Positions 11,701-21,572 of a DNA stretch of 64,000 bases are shown in pieces. The notes beneath the pieces are model-generated. The model did no database searches. It saw nothing but the letters and a program-made list of their open reading frames with translations, and had not been told where the DNA came from. Every line of letters starts with the position of its first letter. Position 1 is the stretch's first letter. The DNA lies in NCBI GenBank assembly GCA_034359265.1, contig CP136891.1, positions 39,424,001 through 39,488,000 of the forward strand, in the 5' to 3' direction. Origin of the DNA: Canna indica. Lineage: Eukaryota; Streptophyta; Magnoliopsida; Zingiberales; Cannaceae. The position numbers and the translations under genes were made by a program.

Positions 11701-11773
11701 ATGTTGATAGAGGGAGAAATCCCTTAGTTGATATCCTTGTGTTTTTAATGATATATTCCATAAAGGGGGAGAT
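8712..11773 (+). mobile_element. Non-coding interior of a Copia-family element
   Basis: About 3 kb of AT-rich sequence with no coding frame. Its start 'gtagcctgtaatgggc' and 'ttttcaaccaataggaaggg' match the post-gag regions near 33420 and 35800, and 'tgatgtcaaaagggggagaa' near 11520 matches 40667. The degenerate motif TTGACCCAAGTCAACAA occurs near 9929, 10091 and 10973, within longer degenerate repeated modules. It leads directly into a polypurine tract and the LTR at 11774. No gag or pol remains. Confidence 0.7.
11762..11772 (+). other. Polypurine tract before 3' LTR
   Basis: The purine-rich AAAGGGGGAGA immediately precedes the TGTTGG start of the LTR, the standard position for plus-strand priming in LTR retrotransposons. 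An equivalent GAAGGGGGAGAA lies before the LTR at 40942. Confidence 0.8.
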
Positions 11774-14154
11774 TGTTGGCTTTAGGATTTCAACCTTAGC
11801 CTTAATCTCGGTTTTGATGGTTTTGATGATAACAAACATGAGACTAATGATTTCATTGAGAATATGTTTAAGGTTCCATATCAATTAGCGTTCGATGTCC
11901 TCGATCGAAAAAATCAGAAAAATTGGAAATCAGAAGGACATTGATCGTCGCGCTCGAGTTCGTCGCGGAAGTTTATCGAAGATCGACGAGTGTACCAAAG
12001 TCGCTTGGAAGAGTCCAAAGATCAAGTCAAAGCTCTCCAAGATAATGCTCGTTGAAAGCTGGAACCCGGAAACCAAGCGCAGAAGAAATAGGCTGAAAAT
12101 GCAATTTCAGCCTATGTTCGGTCAACCAGAGCCCAAAATGGGCAGTATGGTTGGCGGTCGACCGACCTGAGGATAGCTAAAGAAGCAAAATGCATCGGTC
12201 GACCGATGGGTCGACCGGAAGTCAGGGATCAACAAATTTGCGTCAAGCGGTCGACCCATCGATCGACCGCTCACAGGGAGAGGAGAAGCGATCGAAAGAC
12301 CGGTCGACCGACCATTCGACCGGTGGCCTGTAACGAATAGTTTTCTATCCGTTGAACAACCATTTCTTCAGTAGGGTATAAATATACCCTCATATGATTC
12401 TTTTAATTACTTTTCTTCACTCCTACAAATTTTTATTGAGCATTTAAAAGGAGATTAAAGCCTTCAAAGAGATTGTTTGGAACACGCGCTGATTTCTGTC
12501 GAGTTCTTCTACAAGCGCACAAGCTCTGCTTCCCTCAACTCTGCTGCAACAAATTTATCAATCAAGTTGAAGGATTGAAGGATTGCAAAAGAGCTTCTTC
12601 TATTGGTTTCATTCTTAGCTCTTTTAATTGTAATTTTAATTGTTAATTGTATCTGTTTTCTTTGATTTGGGTTTGTGAAGACCTAGCTATTAGGTCTTGT
12701 CGTGTGAAGTGGTATCCTTGGTGTAGAAGGAGTAAAGCCACTTGTGTAAACTTAGAGCTTACTAGGATTAGTTCTAGTTGTCCCTTAGTTTGAGGTGGGA
12801 AAGTGCTCTCGGTAGGAAGGCGGGATACTTCCGTGTGTGGAAGTGCCTTCGGTTGGAGAGCCGAGACTTTCCTGTGTCACTACTAGAAATTTGATCTTCA
12901 GCAACGGCTATCAGCAACGGCCGCTCAAGTCATTGCTATTTTCAACGACATTCTTACGGCCGCTCGAGCCGTTGCAGATATGTTGTATCTGCAACGACTT
13001 TCTAACGGACATACGAGCCGTTGCTGATGATGTTAATTATCAGCAACGGCTTTCTAACGGACAAGTGAGCCGTTGCTGATGATAACTTATTAGCAACGGC
13101 TTTCTAACGGGTGAGTGAGCCATTGCTGATAAGTTTATATAGGTCGCAGATCGCGCCCGCCCCTTCTTCCTCCCGCTGTTGCCGCCGCCGCCTCCTCCTC
13201 CCGCCTCTCGCCGCCGTTGCCGACGTCGACGACGCCTCTTCCTCCTCCTGCTACTGTCGACACTGTCAGGTATACATCGCCGGCCGGCCGTCTCTTCCCG
13301 TTGCGGCCGGCGGGAAATCTGACTGAAACCCTAAAAATGCATTTGAATAGTTTTTATACTATCGTGGATAATTATCAATATAAATATAATTGTTTTGATG
13401 TATATTTTGGTGTATTTGTGATGTGTGAATGAATGTGTGTATGAGTGTATGGGTGTGTGAGTTATGTATCAGATAATGTATCAATGTATCAATGGAAATT
13501 TGAAATTTGAAATTTGTTCGTTACCAGTTCACATCATCAGCAACGGCTTTCCCACGGCCGTCCGTGGGAAAGCTGTTGCTAAAAGTGTATCGAAAGCCGT
13601 TGCTGATGACCTACAGCAACGGCTTAGCGACGGGATTTTACTAACGGCGTTGCTACGGACTCAGCGGCCGTTGCTATTAATATTATCCGCAACGGCTCCA
13701 TGTCCGTGGCAAAACCGTTGCTGATCCGTTGCTAAGTTATCAGCAACGCGAGTTTCTGCCACGGCTCCATTGCAATGGCTCCGGCCGTTGCTGATGATCT
13801 TCAGCAACGGCTCAGCAACGGAATCAGCCGTTGCTAATGCCCATTTCTCTACTAGTGTGCAAAGTCCTCGTTGTAAGGAAAACTCTAATTAATATAGTAA
13901 AACCTAGTTTGGAAATTCTAAGTGAGGTGCTTAGGTAGTGGAGTAGGCATTGGGGTCGAACCACTATAAAATCTCTGTGTTTGCATTGATTGATTGTTCG
14001 TTTTTAATTGATTAATTATTTATCACTTCCGCAATCAATCATCGAATTGCAAATTGCCTAACGATTTAAGAAAATGATTAAATTGGATATTAGGCGAATA
14101 ATATAGTAAACACACTATTCACCCCCCCCCTCTAGTGTTGCCATTTCGCCCACA
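11774..14154 (+). mobile_element. Copia-family 3' LTR containing CACTA-1
   Basis: It starts TGTTGGCTTTAGG after a polypurine tract and ends 'ccatttcgcccaca'. Removing the 980-bp CACTA insertion leaves about 1.4 kb, the same as the solo LTR at 37983. It has a TATAAATA box at 12377-12384 and five exact GGTCGACC palindromes (12156, 12197, 12209, 12249, 12302). The late block 'gagactttcc...caaagtcctcgttgtaag' is split by the CACTA insertion and is continuous in related LTRs. No matching target duplication is seen beyond 14154. Confidence 0.82.
12878..13857 (+). mobile_element. CACTA-1, 980-bp non-autonomous deletion derivative
   Basis: The ends are CACTACTAGAAAT and the inverted CTACTAGTG. The left 450 bp (subterminal CAACGGC repeats, then the GC-rich leader to 'gaaaccctaaaaat') matches the left of CACTA-2 up to about 20780. 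It then jumps to 'gcatttgaatagtttttata', which matches CACTA-2 at about 26105, and continues to the right end. All of TNP2 and TnpA is therefore missing, like classic dSpm derivatives. The flanking triplets are TGT and TGC, an imperfect 3-bp target duplication. Confidence 0.88.
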
Positions 14155-14392
14155 ATAATTGAGATCAATGTCAAATTTCGTGATGTAATTTGGTATTATT
14201 TTGAATTTGGTCACAAATGAGAAAATGTCCAAAGTTCAGGATGTATTTTGGTATTTACCCTTAATTAAATTCTAATCAAGTAACATTTAGCAATATACTA
14301 ACATGGCATCATACAACTAACATTAATTAAAGTGTAATTAATTAACATTTAACAATTAATAAAAGTTACGAATTAGAGATCTTGTTGGTCTA
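14155..14392. other. AT-rich spacer with a shared repeat motif
   Basis: No gene. 'ccaaagttcaggatgtattt' with a following 'ggtatttaccc' (near 14238-14270) closely resembles sequence near 44769-44800. This suggests two copies of an unidentified repeat end. Confidence 0.4.
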
Positions 14393-14970
14393 AGATTTTC
14401 AACATTGGTCTTAATCTCAGTTTTGATGATAACAAACATGGAACTAATGTTTGAGCAAAAAATATTTCCAGGTTCCATGTCGGTTTACGCGCGACGTCCT
14501 CGATCAAAAAAATTGGAAAAATCGAAGAAATCGGAGAAATTGTTAAGGATGCTCGTCATTGCTCAGATTTCATTGAGAAGATAGAATTTTGGTTTAGGGT
14601 GTCTAGTATACTTGTATAATTATCTTTTTGATGCATAAGAACCCCAAAATTCGAAACTTAAACTCTGAAAACTTGAAAACCAGCAAATGCACATAAATGC
14701 TTTCTGCGACTGATCTGCCACAATTATGCAACCGATCATCTGCAGCCATTCTGCGACGAATCTACTGCGGGGCGAAAGGCAACAACTTTTTTTCGAACCG
14801 TTGAGTACCTTTACCCGAACTTGATCACTTGGCTTCCTATAAAATGATGTCCCCTGCATTCCTTTGCCCATATTGATCACTTTTAACCTTCTTGAGCCAT
14901 CTATTGATCATCCCTAAGCTTCACTGAGCCATCTTTGTGCAAAAACCTTAGCTTTGAACTTCTAGGTGTC
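14393..14970 (+). mobile_element. Truncated Copia-family LTR (5' part)
   Basis: It starts TGTTGGTCTAAG and carries the family blocks 'ttttgatgataacaaacatg' and 'caggttccatgtcggtt', with the 'gcgacgtcctcgatc' segment. The match continues to the block with 'gagccatctttgtgcaaaaa' near 14930 and then stops. The TATA, R and U5 parts of the LTR are missing. Confidence 0.7.
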
Positions 14971-15512
14971 CTGATATTCTTGGAAATTCTTTAAGTAGCT
15001 AAATTGACAGAGTTGTAGATATGTGAAAGACTCTAGACAATGGCTACAAGGGATGCACTCGACTTTTGAGGGCTACTACTAGTGTGAGATCACAAGGGTT
15101 TAAGCATTGGACAAAAATACAGCAAAGGCTTAACATAAATATTGATCAGCAAGGGCAAAACAAGTTTATTTACCATAGCGTGTCTCCACTCTTCTGAATA
15201 AAGGTCTTTTTGGTGTTGGCACTAATGATCATTATTTCGAGAGTGATCTACAATATTTTATTTGTAAGAACTTACATTTTAATTGAATCTAACGATTGCT
15301 TGTATTTCTAGTTTGGAACTTTCAACTAATACTGCACTGGACAATAATCTATTTATTCTATAAGTTATTCATTTGATGAATCATATATTCATCATTGTTA
15401 ATAACAAGCTTGTCTAATTTTCTCATTTTGACTTCAGATTTTTAAAAAGAAAAAATAACCACAAATATTTTCTTATATGCAGAACTAGTCTATATACACT
15501 AAAATTTTTATC
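14971..15512 (+). other. Unassigned sequence upstream of the TNP2 front half
   Basis: It holds no recognisable gene. By position, and because TNP2 starts immediately after it, it may include part of the 5' leader of the split CACTA element. I found no CACTA terminal repeat or subterminal repeats here. Confidence 0.3.
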
Positions 15513-17370
15513 TTGCAAATACGGATGGAAATTTCAGAACATAGATTATGGATGTATAACAAGAATAATCATGGCCGTAGGGGCATTAGACAAGAGTTCA
15601 TTGATGGGGCTGACACTTTTATAGAACATGCTCGTGGATTGAAAGAATATGAGAGGGTGGGAACCATTCGATGTCCATGTTGGAAATATCATAGAAAAGG
15701 GTGCTTGTCACCGGATGAGGTCCAATACCATTTATATCGATGGGGGTTCTAACCCAACTATTGGTATTAGACTGACCATGGGGAGGCTAAACTTGATGAG
15801 GACAACGAGGTTACACTTAGGAATAATAACAATCCCGAAAGTGCTGAATAACCACCAAATGCCGAACATTCCCTTTATAGATATAAGGATATGGTTTGGG
15901 ATGTAGCTAGGGAAGAGCATGGGCCAACATTAAGGGATTATGAGAATGACACAGTCGATTTAAAGTCTAATGAAAAACTACCAAATGTTGAAGCTCGACA
16001 ATTTTATGACTTGTTGTCCGAGTATAACAAACTATTATATGCGGGTTGTGAACATCACTCTCTATTGTTTGTGGCAGTTAGAACAATGAGTACTAGATCC
16101 GAGTATAACATCCCTCAAGAAGCCATTACTGAGATTTTGCACTTATGGTCTGATACTATTCCGTCTGCCCAAAACTTTCCAAAAACATATTATGATGCCA
16201 AAAAGCTAGTGTCAAGGCTTGGATTGTCTGTAGAAAAAATAGACTATTTCGTCAATGGTTGCATGCTATATATATTATAAAGATGATGCCAATGCGAGAG
16301 ATTGCAAGTTTTGTCGCGCTCCTAGATATAAAAGACCTACTATTGGGAGGGTTCATGCTAAAAGAGTGTCAGTGAAGAGAATGCACTACTTGCCTCTGAT
16401 TCCTAGGTTGTAGAGGCTTTACGCCTAAATGAGTACAACACCATATATGAGATGGCATTACGAGAATCGTAGACCTGAGGGTGTTATGTGCATGTGTCAT
16501 CCACCAGATGGGAATGCTTGGAAAGAGTTCGATCACAGCTATCTGGATTTTGCACATGATCCGCAAAATATCAGACTGGGATTATGTGTCGATGGATTCA
16601 ATCCATTTAGTCAATCAACATCTCCTTATTCTTGTTGGCATGTAATTGTTACCCCATATAATTTCCCCCCTCCGATGTGCATGACAATGCCATATATGTT
16701 CCTAACATGTATAATCCTAGAATTGTAAAATCCAAAGTGTATGATTGATGTGTCATTGAAGCAAACTTTCATCATGAAAGTTGCATTGATTTGGACGATT
16801 AATGATTTTTTTGCTTATGGGATGTTGTCGGGATGGAACACTTCAGGGGAATTGGCTTATCCTTGCTGTATGAATTATAGCAAGACATTTACCTTGAAGC
16901 ATGGCCAGAAGAACAACTGGTTTGATTGTCACCGGCGATTTCTAGATCGTGACCATTCATATAGGTCCAACAAAAATAGTTTCTTCAAAAGACATACTGA
17001 CTACGATCATCCACCTCCAACATTCAATGGGGCGTACGTTTGTGCATTGGTTTTGAACTTGCAGAAGGTAACTGATCAACCTACTAATATTAGAATTCCT
17101 AGGTACGGTATTCATCATAACTGGACTAAAAGGAGTATATTCTGGGACTTATCGTATTGGAAGCTCAATTTGACTCGGCACAACTTAGATGTTATGCACA
17201 TGGAGAAGAATGTTTTTTATAATATTTTTAACACTGTGACAAGACAAAGGACAATGTCAAGGCCATGATGGATTTGGAAGAATATTGCAACCCAAGTGAG
17301 CTACATCTAGTCACAACACCGATTGGGCAGGTCGTGAAACCAAAGGCTAAGTACACATTCACAACATCTC
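15513..17370 (+). pseudogene. TNP2-type CACTA transposase, front half (split element CACTA-5)
   Basis: The frames in order show the N-terminal association domain (RLWMY...FI..A...IRCPC.KY...HLYRWGF), 'EARQFYDLLSEYNKLLYAGC', and the Transposase_21 core with 'YMRWHYENRR', 'IRLGLCVDGFNPF', 'ALIWTINDFFAYGMLSGW', 'CHRRFLDRDHSYR' and 'LTRHNLDVMHMEKNVFYNIF'. The protein would cut and join transposon ends. At least five frames are needed to follow it, so frameshifts and stops have killed it. It stops abruptly at 17370 in 'KPKAKYTFTTS' where a Copia 5' LTR begins. A C-terminal TNP2 piece in the same orientation appears at 49660. The central DUF4218 region is missing from both halves. Confidence 0.85.
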
Positions 17371-18589
17371 TGATGGCCGAGGGATTTTCTCTTGTGCTCG
17401 TTTCTCTCTATGATTATTTTGATGATAAGAAACTCGATTTAACAAAGTTTTTGAAGCATGAAAGTCGCAGGCTATGATAAGGGTTGAAATAAATCTCATC
17501 GCACGCGACATCGTCTCGATACGACAAATCGTCATGGCAATCTCTAGAAGTTCGATGAGTGCACCGAAGACGCTTTGGGAGAGTTTAGAGTATATGTAAA
17601 ATGCTTGGGAAGCTCTCTGAGATGATGCACTTCGAAAACCAAATCTCAGAAACGAACGTCGCGAGAAATCAGCCTAAAATACAAGGCTTTTTGGGTGTTG
17701 GTCGATGGGGCGATCGATAATCCGGTCGATCGGCCCATCAGCCGACCATCGATTGGTAGAGTCCCAAAATAGACAGTGGATTCCGGTCGATGGTCGATCG
17801 CTCGATCGGTCGATCGGCCTTCGGCCGAGCCATTGACCGGGTGTCGCCAACGAGCAAAAAAATGCATGTTGACGAGTTGGTGTGTTTCGGGGCCTATAAA
17901 TACCCACCCCCAAACTCTCTCCTATGATGTTGTTGATGCCCAAAAACCTCAAAGAGTTAATCCTTGCATCTCCAAAGCTTTCTCTTGCTCAAATCCATAA
18001 ACCCTAGCTCTTGATCCCTCTCCTGAATTAGTGTATCTTCATAGGATGGCTCTTCAAGGTTGCTATGCTCAAGAAGAGGAGTTGTTCTTGTTGTGATAAC
18101 TCCTCTTTACTCTCTTCTTGTGTTAGAATTGTTTTCAGTTTGTTTTGAATTGATTTACTCAAGTGTTTAAGAAGACCTAGTGTGTGGTCTTGTGATTTAG
18201 TGGTTTCCTTGGTATAGAATGTATAAAGCCACTTGTACGTGCAAACTAGGTTAGGAGTAGTTCTTAGGAATTGAGGTGGGAAAGCTTACTCGGTGTGTAG
18301 GTGGATACTCCTCGATTGTAAGCTACTCATAATTTAGTGGATTTGTGAGTTAAATTCTAAGCACGGTGCTTAGGTAGTAGAGCAGGCAGTGTTGTAGAAC
18401 CACTATAAATCTTTATGTTAGCATTGTTTGTTGTGGTTGCATTTAAATTATTATATCCATTGTTTCATCTCAATGTTTTAAATTGATAAATTACCTAAGT
18501 AATTTAAGAAACGACTAAAATCGAATTTAGGCTAATTGATTAGGTAACATACTATTCACCCCCCCTCTAGTTTGACCATTTCGCCAATA
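17371..18589 (+). mobile_element. 5' LTR of the composite Copia element
   Basis: It starts TGATGGCCGAGGG (canonical TGTTGGCC in the partner at 40942) and ends 'catttcgccaata'. It has a TATAAATA box at 17895-17902 followed by CCCACCCC. The tRNA-Met primer site starts two bases after its end. The U3 contains decayed GGTCGATCG/GGTCGATGG palindromes at 17700-17830. Its first 700 bp differ from the TGTTGGCCTAAGG LTRs, but its ending is shared with them, so it is a related subfamily. Confidence 0.85.
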
Positions 18590-18591
18590 TT

Positions 18592-18603
18592 TGGTATCAT
18601 AGC
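18592..18603 (+). other. Primer-binding site for initiator tRNA-Met
   Basis: TGGTATCATAGC lies just inside the LTR end. It matches the usual plant tRNA-iMet primer site TGGTATCAGAGC with one mismatch. Only this LTR in the window is followed by such a site. Confidence 0.85.
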
Positions 18604-18657
18604 AGATTGTAGATTGAGATTTCATCATCTTCTCTACATCTAGTCTCGATCCAAAAA

Positions 18658-20040
18658 ATGGCACTAGAGTTGGTAGCGTCTATACCACCTAGGTTCGACA
18701 AGTCAAACTTTGTGTTGGCCAAAGGTTTTCAACCTTGGTCTTAATCTCAGTTTTGATGCTGACAAACACGGAACTAATATTTTCATTAAGAAATACTTCC
18801 AGGTTCCATATTGGTTAGTGCACGACGTCCACGATCGAAAATATCAGAGAAATTAGAAAATCGGAAGGACGTTGGTTGACGTGCTCGAATTCGTCGGGAA
18901 GATAGAATCTAGGTTTAGGGTGTATAGAGATAAATTGTAAAATCCTCATTATGATGCAAAGATGCTTAAAGAACCAAACCCATAATCTGAAACTCGAACC
19001 AAACAAAGAAATCGGCTGAAACTCAATGTAGAGTACATGTACAATATGTAGAGTACCAGTACTCTACGGTTCGTGGATTGGCCAGTCAACCGTAAGGAGC
19101 CCAGAAAGCACAGAGGGCTCCGGTCGATGGGCCGGTCACTCAGTCGATCGATAGCCTTCGATCAGTCCAGCGACTGAACGTCGCCAACGGGCAAAAATCA
19201 GCCCGTTGGATGAGCTATTTTGGCTCTCTCCTCTTGTGGCTTATAAATGTGAGCCCTTGAGTTCCTTCCTTGTTGATCTTGACCTTCATTGAGCCATCCT
19301 TGATCACTTCTAAAGATTTCATTGAGTCATCTTTGCAAGAACCCTAGTTTTTTATCTCAACTCCTTGATCTTGCCTTCAAGCTTTGATTGATTCAACATT
19401 GAGGCATCAAGAGGAACTAGGACTAGTGTTTGGAGCTAAGTATTTGTTGTACTATTTATTTTCTCCATTGTTTGTGTATTTTCTTGTTATTTACATCATT
19501 TTTCTTAAGTGTGTAAACCTAGTGTGCTAGGTTGATTGGGTTGGTGGTTGCCTTGATGTTAAGGCTTAAATCCACCGGTGTAAACGTAGTTTACTAGGAT
19601 TAGTTGAGTTATCCTTAGGTTGAGGTGGGAGAGTGCTCTCGGTAGGAAGGCGGGATACTTCCGGGTGTGGAAGTACCTTCGGTTTGAGAGCAGAGACTTT
19701 TCGGTTTAAATTCCTCATTGTAAGAAAACTAATTAATCTAGTTAAACTAGTTTGAAAATCCAAAGCAAGGTGCTTAGGTAGTGGAGGCATTGGGGACGAA
19801 CCACTATAAATTATTGTGTTAGCATTGTTGTTCTTGTTTGTGTTAATTGCTTTATTATTAATCGCTTCTGAAGATTTAGTCGTTAACTTGATAACTTTCC
19901 CAAGTTGCTCAAGAAACATTTAGAATCGAATTTAGGCTAATTGATTTGTTAACACACTATTCACCCCCACTCTAGTGTAGGCCATTTCACCTACACTTTG
20001 GTCTTTGGAAAGGGAGAACGTACACATTCTTAAAGACACA
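18658..20040 (+). pseudogene. Copia Gag N-terminus, split by a solo LTR
   Basis: An ATG at 18658 opens MALELVASIPPRFDKSNF, which matches the start of Copia Gag (PPxFxGxNFxxWKxRM pattern). Coding stops at 18712 where a solo LTR begins, and resumes after it at 20001 as 'GLWKGRTYTFLKDT' in the correct frame once one copy of the CTTTG duplication is removed. At 20040 the frame jumps into post-gag non-coding sequence ('tcatgagtaggtag'), so the rest of this Gag is lost or displaced by rearrangement. Gag forms the particle that packages the RNA. This copy cannot. Confidence 0.85.
18713..19995 (+). mobile_element. Solo Copia-family LTR in gag, TSD CTTTG
   Basis: TGTTGGCCAAAGG at the start, 'catttcacctaca' at the end. 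CTTTG sits on both sides (18708-18712 and 19996-20000), a perfect 5-bp duplication. The LTR splits the gag codons for NF|GLWK. It has a TATAAAT near 19242. No interior sequence is present. Confidence 0.92.
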
Positions 20041-20317
20041 TCATGAGTAGGTAGAATTGCATGTTATTTACATCGTAATTTCTTGAGTGTGTAAACCTAG
20101 TGTGCTAGGTTGATTGAGATGGTGGTTGCCTTGGTGTTAAGGCTTAAATCCACCGGTGTAAACGTAATTTATTAGGATTAGTTGAGTTGTCCTTAGATTG
20201 AGGTGGGAGAGTGCTCTCGGTAGGAAGGCGGGATACTTCTGAGTGTAGAAGTATCTTCGGTTTGAGAGCAGAGACTTTTCGGTGTAAATTTTCTCATTGT
20301 AAGGAAACTAATTAATC
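20041..20317 (+). mobile_element. Chimeric post-gag/LTR segment, first copy (left part)
   Basis: About 22 bp of post-gag sequence ('tcatgagtaggtagaattgc') is fused to the second half of an LTR from about 20063. The same fusion occurs at 33867-33900, so a rearranged unit was duplicated. The LTR half continues at 26660-26885 after the CACTA-2 insertion. Confidence 0.75.
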
Positions 20318-20339
20318 CACTACTAGAAATTGAGTCTAT

Positions 20340-20585
20340 CAGCAACAGCTATCAGCAACGGCCACTCAAGTCGTTGCTATTTGCAACGGCATTCTTACGG
20401 CCGCCCGAGCCGTTGCAGATATGTTGTATCTGCAACAACTTTTTAACGGACACGCGAGCCGTTGCTGAAGATTTTAATTATCAGCAACGGCTTTCTAACG
20501 GACAAGTGAGCCGTTGCTGATGATAACTTATTAGCAACGGCTTTCTAATGGGCGAGTGAGTCGTTGCTGATAAGTTTATATAGGG
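20340..20585. repeat. Left subterminal repeats of CACTA-2
   Basis: Units of about 40 bp have CAACGGC at one side and GCCGTTGC at the other, for example 'agcaacggctttctaacgga' followed by 'caagtgagccgttgctgat'. Each unit is a small inverted repeat with an AACGG in its loop. In En/Spm-type elements such arrays bind the TnpA protein. The same units occur at the ends of CACTA-1, CACTA-3 and CACTA-6. Confidence 0.85.
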
Positions 20586-21289
20586 CACGTGATCGCGCCC
20601 GACCCTTCTTCCTCCAGCTGCTGCCGCTGCCGCCTCCTCCTCCCGCCTCTCACCGCCGCTGCCGACGCCGACGACGCCTCTTCCTCCTCCCGTTGCTGCC
20701 GACACTGTCAGGTATACATCGTCGGCCGGCCGTCTCTTCCCGTTGCGGCCGATGGGAAATCCGACCGAAACCCTAAAAATAGGGTTTCGGCCGGCGGTGG
20801 TCGGCCGATGGCCGCCGCCGGACCTTGTACAGTGGCCGAAAAGTGTGTCCGGCCACTGTACGCCGGCGCCGGAGTCCACCTGACTCCGGCGCCGGAATTT
20901 GTAGATTAATATATATTTTTTAATTGTTTTTTAATTGTTAATTAATTATTTAATTAATTATTTAGATTAATTGTTTAATTTGTTAGATTAATTATTAGGG
21001 TTTAGATTAATTTCGGAATTGTCCACTTCGGACGCGCGCCGGAATCGTCCACTTCGGACTCTTGCCGAAATCGTCGAATTTGGACTCGTGTCGGAATTGT
21101 CCAATATGGACTCGAACTATCTCGAAACATTTAGAAAATAATCATCCATCCGACGAGTTGATATGTTTCACGTACGCATCGGCGAGTCGGATATGATTTA
21201 GCAAAACCTTAGATCCGTTCGGGGATTGTATGTTCGTGTAAAAGAAGTAGATGATCTTTTATACGACGTACAATTCTTGAATTGTCCCT

Positions 21290-21525
21290 GATTGGACAAT
21301 TTCGGAATATAGTTATTTGTACTGCACTTACGTTTTTATTTTAACTGTTAACTAATTATTCTAAATTTCGGCAACATCTCTCTTGTTCTCCGATACGCGC
21401 CCAGATGATATGCGTATTCGGAGAACTGTAGGGAGATGCTGCCCAAATTTAGAATGAAGTTAACGGTTAAAATAAGTACTTAGTGCAATATAAATAACAT
21501 AAATCCCGAATGGAATAGGACAATC
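21290..21525. repeat. Long inverted repeat (hairpin) in the CACTA-2 leader
   Basis: The arms are about 112 bp around a short loop near 21401-21410. The inner left arm 'attctaaatttcggcaacat' pairs with the right arm 'atgctgcccaaatttagaat' with few mismatches. The outer arms (TTTTAACTGTTAAC with GTTAACGGTTAAAA, then 'gattggacaat' with 'aggacaatc') pair less well. It ends about 50 bp before the TNP2 start codon. It may be a leader stem-loop, or an old MITE-like insertion that was then inherited. Confidence 0.85.
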
Positions 21526-21572
21526 TCACCTAAAGACATTAACCAAAGAAATTGTCATTGATTGACAGAATC

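Noticed and set aside
3984..14154. A single Copia element with LTRs at 3984 and 11774
   Set aside because: The LTRs share orientation, but there is no primer site after 5712, no matching target duplication at 3979-3983 and 14155-14159, and a reverse-strand Tat remnant between them. It stays a possibility only.
20481..20909. Open frames across the CACTA-2 left end on both strands
   Set aside because: They cover subterminal repeats and the GC-rich leader, with parallel frames in CACTA-1 (13111-13432) and CACTA-6 (60365-60619). The leader is the better explanation.
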